NCBI GenBank assembly: GCA_003559755.1
Contig: PWKM01000110.1
Location: forward strand, 1 to 24,557
Source of the DNA: Planctomycetota bacterium
GTDB lineage: Bacteria; Planctomycetota; PUPC01
Direction: 5' to 3'
DNA length: 24,557 bases
The notes under the pieces were generated by a model. It did not search any database. It saw only the letters and a program-made list of their open reading frames with translations, and was not told the DNA's origin. Position 1 is the first letter of the stretch. Each line of letters opens with the position of its first letter. The translations under genes and the position numbers were made by a program. Below, piece after piece: positions 7,626-14,758 of this stretch.

Positions 7626-7654
7626 AGTCTACGCAACTCGGCAGGTGCGCGCAA
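7626..7654 (-). promoter_or_regulatory. Promoter of the desuccinylase/aspartoacylase-like gene
   Basis: Reading leftward, TTGCGC (7654-7649), 17 bp and TAGACT (7631-7626). The expected transcript start near 7619 gives a leader of about 29 bases. Confidence 0.6.
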
Positions 7655-7681
7655 CCCCCGGACGTGTTCGCTCCCGTCGGA

Positions 7682-8986
7682 TCAATCAAATTCTTCTGCG
7701 TGGTCCTGCCACCAGGTGACGCACCGCTCGACCGCTTCCTCGCCCGTGCCGAAATCCCTGCCCGCGATCCGTCCGACGGCGGCGACCAGGGCGGCACGGA
7801 CCGGTCGGCTCGGCTCCCAACGGCCGGTCCTGTCGAGCAGCCGCATCAACTCGGGGACCACGTCGCGATCTCGAATCCGCCCGAAATAGTCGGCAGTGGC
7901 GATGACCAGGTCGCTGTCCCGAAGGTCAACGCCCGTCCGGAACGCCCGCCGCATGGTATCGAGCGCCTCGGGCCCGGCGATCTGCGACAGCCCGCCGATG
8001 GCGTACTTGTGCTCGGGCTGGGGACGGTTCTGGTTCATGACCGCCGTTTCCAGCAGACTGCGGCGGAGGCCCTCCGGCTGCTCCTCCAGCTGCTTCTCCC
8101 ACTCCCGGACGGCGGCCGCCCTGGCTTCTTCGGGAGCGTCGGCGAAGTCAACATCGACGCGGTGGCCTGTCAACGCGCCGAGGGCGAGGTCGGCGGCGTG
8201 GCGAGTGGCGGCATCATCGCTTTCCAACTGTTCGATGAAGACACGGAGGGCGGCCCGCTCCCGCTCGCGGTCGGCCCACCAGTTCCTCCAGGCGTCGATG
8301 GCCGGCTCTCTCACCGCCCGTCCGGCCTCACGGAAATCGAGTGCCCCCTTGTGGCCGGTGATCTTGCACAGGGCGATGTGCGCGGCCAGCCGGACCGATG
8401 AGGCGCTGTCGTCGAGCATGTCGATCAGGTCGGGCACGGCCTCGATGGCGCCCATCTCGCCCAGCTTGTGTGCGGCCAAGCTCCGGCGGCCGGACCGCTC
8501 GTGTTCCAGTTCCGCCCGCAGCTCCTCGACCCTTTCCGCGCGGTCTTCCGCCGGCCCATCATCCGGGGCAATATCGCCGACGACCGTGACGGCCCGCCGT
8601 ACCTCGGCCAGCCGGTCGGCGGGCACCACCTGATCGCCATCCCGGATTGCGTACGCTCCCTCACCGGCCCGTTCCAACAGCCAGACTCCGCGCTGGTTGG
8701 GTTCGATCCGCGGCCCGTCGTCCGCCGTCAGGCGAGAGAGGTCAACGTCCAACGCCGGCCGGGTGGTGCTGCCCCTCAACACCTCGAGCACGGCGACCCG
8801 GGCGATGGGCGGCCGGGGTTCGTCCTCGTTATCGCCCGCACCGTCGCCCTCGATGACGTTCATCACCTCTCCGAACACAACGAGGTCCGCACGCCCGACA
8901 CGTTCGACCAGGGCGTCGCCGGACCACGCCGGAGCCGAGATGAACAGCAGGAACGCTGCGGTCAGGACCATCGATGTACTTCGCAT
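7682..8986 (-). CDS. Secreted HEAT-repeat protein
   Basis: The 434-residue protein has a Sec signal peptide (MRSTSMVLTAAFLLFISAPAWS, probable cleavage after Ser22). It is followed by a beta-rich domain of about 110 residues (LVVFGEVMNVIEG ... VAVLEVLRG ... GVWLLERAGEGAYAIRDGD) and, from about residue 160, helical HEAT/Armadillo-type repeats such as RSLAAHKLGEMGAIEAVPDLIDML and SVRLAAHIALCKITG. The HEAT units include Trp-rich inserts (DAWRNWWADRE, CVTWWQDH). Such proteins are common in Planctomycetota and are generally protein-binding scaffolds in the periplasm; no enzymatic residues are seen. The start follows AGGAGGTG with five bases to the ATG. It is transcribed from its own promoter, upstream of the hydrolase gene. 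Confidence 0.88.
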   Translation of the reverse strand: MRSTSMVLTAAFLLFISAPAWSGDALVERVGRADLVVFGEVMNVIEGDGAGDNEDEPRPPIARVAVLEVLRGSTTRPALDVDLSRLTADDGPRIEPNQRGVWLLERAGEGAYAIRDGDQVVPADRLAEVRRAVTVVGDIAPDDGPAEDRAERVEELRAELEHERSGRRSLAAHKLGEMGAIEAVPDLIDMLDDSASSVRLAAHIALCKITGHKGALDFREAGRAVREPAIDAWRNWWADRERERAALRVFIEQLESDDAATRHAADLALGALTGHRVDVDFADAPEEARAAAVREWEKQLEEQPEGLRRSLLETAVMNQNRPQPEHKYAIGGLSQIAGPEALDTMRRAFRTGVDLRDSDLVIATADYFGRIRDRDVVPELMRLLDRTGRWEPSRPVRAALVAAVGRIAGRDFGTGEEAVERCVTWWQDHAEEFD

Positions 8987-9015
8987 CTGAACACCTCCTG
9001 GAAAACCCTACCCTG

Positions 9016-9044
9016 ATTTTACGCGCACCGGAGTGATGCTGCAA
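9016..9044 (-). promoter_or_regulatory. Promoter of the HEAT-repeat gene
   Basis: Reading leftward, TTGCAG (9044-9039), 17 bp and TAAAAT (9021-9016), nearly the same as the lipoprotein promoter at 5469-5497. The transcript should start near 9009, 23 bases before the ATG. Confidence 0.65.
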
Positions 9045-9087
9045 CCGGCGCCAGAGAGGCGGAAAAGGGCGGAGTCGAGCGGGCGAG

Positions 9088-9867
9088 CTAACCCCGTCGG
9101 GGGGGCGTCAGGGCGGCGCCGAGCGCGACGATGTGCTGGGGGGATGGGGGCACGTACACGGTCCTGCCGATGATGCGTTCGAGGGCGCGGCGAACGCCTC
9201 CGTTGAGCGCGCCGCCGCCGATGAAGCAGAGGTCGTGCTCGCCCATCGGCCGGACCATCCCGGCGATCCGCCCGGCGATGGCGTGGTGAAGCCCGGCGAT
9301 GATGTCCGCTCGCTCGGCGCCACCGGCGATCAACGAGATGACCTCGCTCTCGGCGAAGACGGTGCAGGTGGCGTTCACCGGCTCCCGATGACTCGCCGTC
9401 CGGTCCAGATCGCCCAGTTGGTCGACCGGCACCTCGAGCAGGTCGGCCATCACCTCGAGGAACCGCCCGGTCCCGGCCGCGCAGCGGTCGTTCATCACGA
9501 AATCGCGGACCAGCCCGTCTTCGTCCAGCAGGATGACCTTGGTGTCCTGCCCGCCCAAGTCCACGATCAGTTGCGGGCTGCCCCAGGGACATCCGACCTC
9601 GACCGCGCCCCTTGCCGCGGCGGTGATCTCGGTAATCACGTCGTCGGCGAGGTCGATCGCCCGCCTGCCGTACCCGGTGGCGACGACCTGCCCCACTTCG
9701 GCCCGACTGGCTCCGGCCGCTTCGAGCACGAGCCGCAGCGCCTCCGCGGCCACCGCCTGGGGAGCCGCGCCGCTCCGTAGATTGACCCGGCTGACGGGCG
9801 CGCCGTCGCTCAGGGCGAGTGCTTTGGTCGCCACCGACCCGATGTCCAGTCCCACCGCAAGCGTCAT
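9088..9867 (-). CDS. hgdC: 2-hydroxyacyl-CoA dehydratase activator (BadF/BadG/HgdC family ATPase)
   Basis: The 259-residue protein has the full ASKHA ATPase pattern of HgdC: GLDIGSVATKAL (phosphate 1), DLGGQDTKVI (phosphate 2) and FIGGGALNGGVRRALE (adenosine motif). Cys129 in NDRCAAGTGRFLEVM and Cys168 in NATCTVFAESEV are 39 residues apart, as are the two Cys of Acidaminococcus HgdC that hold a [4Fe-4S] cluster between the subunits of the homodimer. The family uses ATP to inject one electron into 2-hydroxyacyl-CoA dehydratases or benzoyl-CoA reductases and is oxygen sensitive. No dehydratase subunit genes are adjacent. The ATG at 9867 overlaps the truA stop as ATGA and follows GGAGGTGG inside truA, so translation is coupled. 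Extending the frame upstream only reads through truA. Confidence 0.92.
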   Translation of the reverse strand: MTLAVGLDIGSVATKALALSDGAPVSRVNLRSGAAPQAVAAEALRLVLEAAGASRAEVGQVVATGYGRRAIDLADDVITEITAAARGAVEVGCPWGSPQLIVDLGGQDTKVILLDEDGLVRDFVMNDRCAAGTGRFLEVMADLLEVPVDQLGDLDRTASHREPVNATCTVFAESEVISLIAGGAERADIIAGLHHAIAGRIAGMVRPMGEHDLCFIGGGALNGGVRRALERIIGRTVYVPPSPQHIVALGAALTPPRRG

Positions 9868-10604
9868 CGGTATTCCACCTCCATCAGGCACAGCCCCTGC
9901 GGCGGCGCGGTAGGCCCGGCCTGTGCCCGGTCCCGGCTCGCGATCAGGGCGGGGATCGAGTCCGCCGTGCGGCGACCCTGGCCGACCTCGATGAGGGTCC
10001 CGGCGATGGCTCGAACCATGTTGTAGAGGAAACCGTCGGCGGAAACAGTCATCTCGACCCGGTCCCCGTCGGCGAGCACATCGAGCCGGGTGACGGTCCG
10101 GATGGACGAGTTGTCGCCCGACTTCGATTCGAACGCGGCAAAGTCGTGCCGCCCGACGATGTGTCCGGCGGCGGCCTGCATGGCGGCGACATCGAGCGGG
10201 CGGCGAACCAGGCAGGCCCGGTTCCTCTCCAGCGGGCTGGGGACCGCCCGGTTGATGATCGTGTATCGGTAGGTCTTGCCGGTGGCGGAATATCGTGCGT
10301 GGAAGTCGTCGGGCACGTCGATGGCATTGATGACGGCCACGTCCTCGGGCAGTTGGGTGTTGATGGCGTGGACCAGGTCGTCCGCCGGGATGGTCGTGTC
10401 GGTCCTGACGTTCGCGACCTGTGCCCGGGCATGGACGCCGGCATCGGTCCGGCCCGAGCCGGCGAGCGCGATCTCCGGTTCGCCGGTGATCCGGCTGATC
10501 GCCCGCTGGACGGTCTCCTGCACGGTCCGGGCGTTCGGCTGGACCTGCCATCCGGCGAAGTCGGTGCCGTCGTACTCGATGGTGAGCTTGATGTTCCGGC
10601 TCAT
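9864..10604 (-). CDS. truA: tRNA pseudouridine(38-40) synthase
   Basis: TruA converts uridines 38-40 of the tRNA anticodon stem to pseudouridine. The 246-residue protein has the N-terminal KLTIEYDGTDFAGWQ motif, the catalytic loop GSGRTDAGVHA with nucleophile Asp54, the RYSATGKTYRYTI segment, HDFAAFESKSG and the C-terminal DGFLYNMVRAIAGTLIEVGQGR block. Length is typical. The ATG at 10604 lacks a clear Shine-Dalgarno sequence, and no promoter is visible in the 71 bases before it, so it is probably expressed from the pyk operon. The end overlaps hgdC by four bases. Confidence 0.96.
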   Translation of the reverse strand: MSRNIKLTIEYDGTDFAGWQVQPNARTVQETVQRAISRITGEPEIALAGSGRTDAGVHARAQVANVRTDTTIPADDLVHAINTQLPEDVAVINAIDVPDDFHARYSATGKTYRYTIINRAVPSPLERNRACLVRRPLDVAAMQAAAGHIVGRHDFAAFESKSGDNSSIRTVTRLDVLADGDRVEMTVSADGFLYNMVRAIAGTLIEVGQGRRTADSIPALIASRDRAQAGPTAPPQGLCLMEVEYR

Positions 10605-10675
10605 GATTTCGGGCCGTCGAGCCGCCGGGTCGGCCGGAGGCGGTGCCCCGGGATCACGGCCGTATCGGGCGGCGG

Positions 10676-11521
10676 TCAGGCGTCCTGCTTGACCTCATCC
10701 ATAAGCTGCTCGAACATCCGGCCGTACTTGACATACGAGTTGTAGAGGGCGTCGGGGTCGTCCCCTTTTTTGCCCTCGTGGATGACGGCCGAGACGTGCG
10801 GCTCGATGGAGAAGACGCCGTCGTAGCCGGACTCGAGGATTTCCTTGAGTTGGGGGCGGACCTGGCTGTCGCCCTCGCCGGGGAAGGTCCCGTGGCTTTT
10901 TCCGCTGGGCGACTTGGTCATGTCCTTGATGTGGACGTAGGCGATCCGGTCGAGCACCCCGTGGAGGAAGGCCATCGTGTCCTTGTCATATCCGACCGAG
11001 TTGCCGGTGTCGTAGAGCACGACGAGCCCGGGCGAATCGACCTTCTCCAACAGCTCGATGGTCTGTTCGGGCCCTTCCGACGCCCAGCCGGTGCAGTTCT
11101 CGTGGGCCAGGGCCACGCCGCCGTCCGCCGCCATCTGGGCCAGCTCGCGGGTGCGGCGGATCGCCTCGTCGCGCCACTCTTTGTAGGTGGCGTTCGATTT
11201 CTTCCAGGTCATCATCCGGATGTACTGGGTCCCGGCCTTCTGCATCCGGGGGATGGCCCGGGCGAGTTCGTCCTTATCGACCTCGAAGTCGCCGTTGATG
11301 TCGCGCGACCAGTTCCCCAGTTGAGAGGCGAAGCAGCTAATCTGCAGGCCGGCGTCCTGGACCATCCCGAACACCTTCTCGAACTCCTCTTCCGGCAGGT
11401 CGGTCAGGTTGGTGTCGCCGATCATGCGCAGCTCGATGTGGTCCCAGCCGAGTTCCTTGTGCGCCTGAATCTGTCTTTCGATATCACGACCTGCCTCGTC
11501 GGCAATTCCCGAGTAAATCAT
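10676..11521 (-). CDS. Sugar phosphate isomerase/epimerase-like TIM-barrel protein
   Basis: The 281-residue protein belongs to the xylose-isomerase-like (AP endonuclease 2) superfamily. Probable divalent-metal ligands are Glu141 (AHENCTG), Asp171 (LYDTGNS), His197 (YVHIKD) and Glu240 (SIEPHV), and His210 with GTFPGEGD lies at the active-site face. Such enzymes isomerise or epimerise sugars, inositols or hydroxy-acids; the substrate is unknown. The start ATG at 11521 is chosen because GGAG at 11531-11528 is six bases upstream; the ATG three bases earlier would be only three bases from it, and a TTG at 11533 has no support. It follows pyk by 51 bases and precedes truA in the same direction, so it is probably in one operon. 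Confidence 0.87.
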   Translation of the reverse strand: MIYSGIADEAGRDIERQIQAHKELGWDHIELRMIGDTNLTDLPEEEFEKVFGMVQDAGLQISCFASQLGNWSRDINGDFEVDKDELARAIPRMQKAGTQYIRMMTWKKSNATYKEWRDEAIRRTRELAQMAADGGVALAHENCTGWASEGPEQTIELLEKVDSPGLVVLYDTGNSVGYDKDTMAFLHGVLDRIAYVHIKDMTKSPSGKSHGTFPGEGDSQVRPQLKEILESGYDGVFSIEPHVSAVIHEGKKGDDPDALYNSYVKYGRMFEQLMDEVKQDA

Positions 11522-11554
11522 CATCTGCTCCAATCCGTGGTTTCTTTCGCTTTC

Positions 11555-11570
11555 CGGTCTTTCCAGACCG
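11555..11570 (-). other. Short hairpin directly after pyk
   Basis: On the minus strand CGGTCT-GGAA-AGACCG forms a perfect 6-bp stem with a tetraloop, two bases past the pyk stop. It is followed by GAAAGCGAAAGAAA rather than a U-tract, so it is unlikely to terminate and could instead protect the pyk 3' end in a processed mRNA. Confidence 0.35.
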
Positions 11571-11572
11571 TC

Positions 11573-12982
11573 CTACCGTACACGATGCATTTTGGTGAAG
11601 TTGGTCGCTCCCGTCAAGGGTCCCGCGCCGCCGACGATTACGATCACGTCCCCTTTTTGGGCCAGTCCCGACTCCTTGAGCCGCTCGTCGGCCCGTTCCA
11701 CCAGTTCGTCGGCGTCGTGTACCTCTTCGAGCATGAGCGGGATGATGCCCCACCGCAGGCGCAGCCGCCGCCGGATTTTCTCGGTTGTGGTACATGCGAT
11801 GATCCGGGTGGCCGGGCGCCGCTGGGCGACCAGCCGGGCGGTCTGGCCGGTCATGGTGAACACGACGATGGCGGCCGCGTTGAGCTTGTCGGCGGCCGTA
11901 CACGCCGCGTCGGCGACCGCCCCCGCGAACGAGTCGTCGGGCTCGAGCGGCGGGCGGAAGTGGAACTCTCGCCGGATCGTCTCCGCTTCCCGGGCGATCC
12001 GGCCCATCGTCTCGACCGCCCTGGCCGGACAGCCGCCGACCGACGTCTCGTCGGAGAGCATCACGACGTCCGTCCCGTCGAGGATGGCGTTTGCCACGTC
12101 GGCGGCCTCGGCCCGGGTCGGGTTCGGATTGTTGACCATGCTCTGGAGCATCTCGGTGGCGGTGATGACCAGTTTCCCGGCGGCGTTTGCCTGGGCGATG
12201 ATGCGCTTCTGTACGCCGGGCACCGCCTCGTGGGATATCTCGACGGCCAGGTCGCCGCGGGCGACCATCACCCCGTCGGACGCGGCCACGATGTCCTCGA
12301 TGCGGTCCACCGCCTCGCCCCGCTCGATCTTCGCAATAATCGGGATGTCTGCGCCCAGGTCGGCCAGCAGACTGCGGAGTTCTTCGATGTCCTGCGGCGA
12401 CCGCACGAACGACAGGGCAAGGTAGTCGGCCCCGAACTCGACCGCCAGCCGGGCGTCGTCCCGGTCTTTCTCGGTCAGGGTCGGCGTGCTCAGGTCCACC
12501 CCGGGCAGGTTGATGCCCTTGCGGGTTTTGACCGTGCCCCCGGCCACCACGCGGCATCGGACTCGCCCCTCCTCGGTCGCGACGACCCGGAGTTCCACCA
12601 TCCCGCCGTCGATCAGGAGCCGGTCGCCCGGCTTCACATCCTGAACGAGCCCGGGGTATGTGGTGGGCAGCGCCGCACCGTCGGACTCGCCGCCCGCGAT
12701 CAGCACCTCGTCGCCGTCGGCCAGTTTCACCGGTTCATCCAGGTCCCCGATCCGGATGCGCGGGCCCTGCAGGTCGGCGAGTATGGCGACCGGCGTGTCT
12801 TCGGTCTCTTCCCGGACGATCCCGGCCATCCGCCGGTGCCACTCGGGGTCGCCGTGCGATAAATTGAGCCGGAACGAGTCCGCCCCGCGCTCGGCCAGGG
12901 TTCGGACCACGTCCCGCTCTTCCGACGCCGGCCCCAGCGTGGCCAGGACCTTGGCTTTCGCCGCGCGTAACTGTGACCGCAT
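11573..12982 (-). CDS. pyk: Pyruvate kinase
   Basis: Converts phosphoenolpyruvate and ADP to pyruvate and ATP. The 469 residues match bacterial length. Catalytic features: Arg38, Asn40 and Ser42 in FRLNLSHG; Lys218 and Glu220 in IIAKIE; Asp244 in ARGDLAVE; TATEMLQSM; and SDETSVGGCPARAVE, where most enzymes have SGETAxGxYPxxAV. The B domain has KTRKGINLPG. The C-terminal allosteric domain includes VVFTMTGQTARLVAQRRP. In DLQGPRIRIG the position that is Glu in K+-dependent enzymes and Lys in K+-independent ones is Arg75, which suggests no need for potassium; that is inference from the family. The ATG at 12982 follows AAGGAG. First gene of a probable pyk-TIM barrel-truA-hgdC operon. Confidence 0.96.
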   Translation of the reverse strand: MRSQLRAAKAKVLATLGPASEERDVVRTLAERGADSFRLNLSHGDPEWHRRMAGIVREETEDTPVAILADLQGPRIRIGDLDEPVKLADGDEVLIAGGESDGAALPTTYPGLVQDVKPGDRLLIDGGMVELRVVATEEGRVRCRVVAGGTVKTRKGINLPGVDLSTPTLTEKDRDDARLAVEFGADYLALSFVRSPQDIEELRSLLADLGADIPIIAKIERGEAVDRIEDIVAASDGVMVARGDLAVEISHEAVPGVQKRIIAQANAAGKLVITATEMLQSMVNNPNPTRAEAADVANAILDGTDVVMLSDETSVGGCPARAVETMGRIAREAETIRREFHFRPPLEPDDSFAGAVADAACTAADKLNAAAIVVFTMTGQTARLVAQRRPATRIIACTTTEKIRRRLRLRWGIIPLMLEEVHDADELVERADERLKESGLAQKGDVIVIVGGAGPLTGATNFTKMHRVR

Positions 12983-13021
12983 TCTCCGACTCCTTTTATC
13001 TCGCGTTCCTGAACGAGGATC

Positions 13022-13050
13022 ATCCTACGAGTTTGGCCCGCAATACGCAA
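13022..13050 (-). promoter_or_regulatory. Promoter of pyk and its operon
   Basis: Reading leftward, TTGCGT (13050-13045), 17 bp and TAGGAT (13027-13022). The predicted start near 13015 leaves a 33-base leader with AAGGAG. Confidence 0.6.
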
Positions 13051-13135
13051 CCGCAGGAGTGCGCTGCAAGCCGAGTAACAGCCCCCCCGGCGCCCGGTGA
13101 TACCGCCGCCGATTCCTGCTCCATCAATATTTCTC

Positions 13136-13163
13136 TTGACCTGACGCCGGATATCGTCATGAT
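13136..13163 (+). promoter_or_regulatory. Possible promoter of the RseC-like/manA operon
   Basis: TTGACC (13136-13141), 16 bp and CATGAT (13158-13163) in an AT-rich patch. The -10 match is modest and the leader would be about 130 bases, so this is tentative. Confidence 0.35.
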
Positions 13164-13301
13164 TATATTTTGACTGATGACTTTTTCCCCTGTACGGATT
13201 ACCGAGATGTGCCGGCTTTCTTTTCGTCCCGCTTCGACACCGGCGAACCGGGCTGCTCGCTCGGTCGCAACGACACATCGCCCTGAGGAGCCATTGGCCT
13301 G

Positions 13302-13721
13302 ATGCTGGAAGAACGTGCCAGAGTCGTGGCCGTTCACAACGCGCGTGCGACCGTCGAGCTCGAGCCCTCCGGCCATTGCGGCGGCTGTGCGATGGCGGCC
13401 CTCTGCGGCGAGCGGAAGTATCGGTTCGAACTGGACGCGGTGCCCGGCCTGGAGCCCGGCCAGACGGTCGTCGTGGCCCTCGACCGCTCCGGCTCGCTCC
13501 GGGGCATCCTGCTCCTGTTCGGCCTGCCGCTGGTCGGGCTGGTGAGCGGGGTGCTGCTCGGCCAATCCTATCCCATATTTCATCTGTCACCCGAGGTGAG
13601 TTCGGTCGTACTGGCTTTGATGTTTGTGGCCGTGGCGGCCGTCGTCGCCCTCATCTACGAGAAGAAGGTGGCGGCAAAGCACATCCCTCAACCAACAATC
13701 GTGAGAACGGAAGACCAATGA
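13302..13721 (+). CDS. RseC/MucC-family integral membrane protein
   Basis: The 139-residue protein shows the RseC layout: an N-terminal cytosolic domain with a Cys cluster (Cys26, Cys29, Cys35 in HCGGCAMAALCG, preceded by VELEPSG), then two transmembrane helices (about residues 66-87 and 100-118) joined by a short loop, and a hydrophilic tail. RseC proteins modulate the sigma-E response in Proteobacteria and, as the SoxR-reducing system component, accompany Rnf-type electron transport; the Cys cluster suggests metal or redox sensing. No rnf or rse genes are visible here, so the partner is unknown. GAGGAG at 13285-13290 is 11 bases from the ATG, a long spacing; a CTG at 13299 would fit better but is not preferred. 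The stop overlaps manA as ATGA. Confidence 0.85.
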   Translation: MLEERARVVAVHNARATVELEPSGHCGGCAMAALCGERKYRFELDAVPGLEPGQTVVVALDRSGSLRGILLLFGLPLVGLVSGVLLGQSYPIFHLSPEVSSVVLALMFVAVAAVVALIYEKKVAAKHIPQPTIVRTEDQ

Positions 13722-14716
13722 AACAACCATATCCCCTGATTTTCGAGCCGCTGCTGTTGGAGAAGGAGTTCTGGGGCGGCCGGCGCCTCAGCGAGCTGCT
13801 CGACAAGGAGCTGCCGCCGGCGAGCAAGATCGGCGAGTCGTGGGAAATCTCGGACTACCCCGGTCGCGAGACCCGAGTGGCCAACGGCCCCCTGGCCGGG
13901 CAGACGCTCCGCCGTCTTGTCGAGGAGGACGTGGACGACGTGGTCGGCGGGACCGAGCTCTTGCAGGGGGGGCGGTTCCCGCTGCTGGTCAAGTACATCG
14001 ATGCCGCCGAGACACTGTCCGTACAGGTGCACCCCGACGACGAGTATGCCCGTGCCCACGGCGAGATATCGGGCAAGAAGGAGGCGTGGTACGTGGTCCA
14101 TGCCGAGCCGGGCGCTCAACTGATCCGGGGCGTCACCGAGGAGACCGACCGGGCCTCGTTCGAGAAGGCCGTCGCCGAGGGCAAGCTCGACCCCTGTCTG
14201 CACACCTTCGCCCCGCGGGCCGGCGATGTCATCATGATCCCCTGGGGGATGGTACACGCCATCGGGAAGGGCATCGTGCTGGCCGAAATCCAGCAGACAT
14301 CCGATGTTACCTACCGGGTTTACGACTGGAACCGGGTGGACGCCCAGTCGCAGGGCAGAGAGCTGCACGTCGAACAGGCCCTCGACGTGATCCGGTTCGA
14401 GCCGCCCGCCCGCGACGCCTGTGAGCGCAAGCTGCTGGAGGAGAACGGCGGCCGGCGGTTCGAGGCCGTCCACTGTGACAAGTTCGTGGTCGAGATCATC
14501 GAGCTGGACGACGCGGTCGAGGATGCTCCGCCCGAGGGCCGGTTTGCCCTGCTGAACGCAGTGAGCGGCGGAGCGGTCATCGAGTCGCCCGCCGGCGAGA
14601 CCGCCCTCCCGCTGGGGGCCAGCGCGCTCATCCCGGCCTGCATGCCCGGGTACACCATCCGGGCCGACGGCGAGCCCGCCACCCTGCTCCGCTCGTATGT
14701 GCCGGCAGCCCGATAG
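13718..14716 (+). CDS. manA: Mannose-6-phosphate isomerase, class I
   Basis: Interconverts mannose-6-phosphate and fructose-6-phosphate, feeding mannose use or GDP-mannose synthesis. The 332-residue cupin protein carries the zinc site Gln103 and His105 (QVHPDDEYA), Glu122 (GKKEAWYV) and His180 (GMVHAIGKG), and catalytic Arg200 in VTYRVYDWNR. Length agrees with bacterial type I enzymes of about 315-330 residues. The ATG at 13718 overlaps the stop of the RseC-like gene, with GGAAG upstream, so the two are co-translated. Two glycosyltransferase genes lie about 1.1 kb downstream in the next transcription unit, consistent with a supply of mannose donors for glycan assembly; that link is inference. 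Confidence 0.95.
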   Translation: MKQPYPLIFEPLLLEKEFWGGRRLSELLDKELPPASKIGESWEISDYPGRETRVANGPLAGQTLRRLVEEDVDDVVGGTELLQGGRFPLLVKYIDAAETLSVQVHPDDEYARAHGEISGKKEAWYVVHAEPGAQLIRGVTEETDRASFEKAVAEGKLDPCLHTFAPRAGDVIMIPWGMVHAIGKGIVLAEIQQTSDVTYRVYDWNRVDAQSQGRELHVEQALDVIRFEPPARDACERKLLEENGGRRFEAVHCDKFVVEIIELDDAVEDAPPEGRFALLNAVSGGAVIESPAGETALPLGASALIPACMPGYTIRADGEPATLLRSYVPAAR

Positions 14717-14723
14717 TCGGGGC

Positions 14724-14752
14724 TTGTCGGGGCTGAACGGCCGCGCTATACT
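14724..14752 (+). promoter_or_regulatory. Promoter of the YchF-like/glycosyltransferase operon, apparently leaderless
   Basis: TTGTCG (14724-14729), 17 bp and TATACT (14747-14752). The -10 box ends only six bases before the ATG at 14759, so transcription should start at or within a base or two of the start codon. No Shine-Dalgarno sequence is present between them. Confidence 0.6.
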
Positions 14753-14758
14753 TCCGGT

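Larger units (their letters stand above)
12983..13301. other. Intergenic control region between pyk and the RseC-like gene (319 bases)
   Basis: This gap holds the divergent promoters of the two flanking operons. The pyk promoter lies close to pyk. The middle (about 13120-13195) is clearly more AT-rich than its surroundings, with a candidate rightward promoter and a perfect TATAAT on the minus strand (13167-13162) that lacks a -35 partner. A short open frame at 12973-13173 has no ribosome-binding site and no convincing protein features. No RNA gene is recognised. Confidence 0.6.

Noticed and set aside
10643..12862. A 739-codon open frame on the plus strand
   Set aside because: It is antisense to pyk and the TIM-barrel gene, has no family features or ribosome-binding site, and is an effect of GC-rich codon bias.
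13162..13167. Perfect TATAAT on the minus strand upstream of pyk
   Set aside because: No -35 box at 16-19 bp, and a better promoter lies closer to pyk.
12973..13173. Small plus-strand open frame upstream of the RseC-like gene
   Set aside because: It starts inside pyk, lacks a ribosome-binding site and has no recognisable protein pattern.
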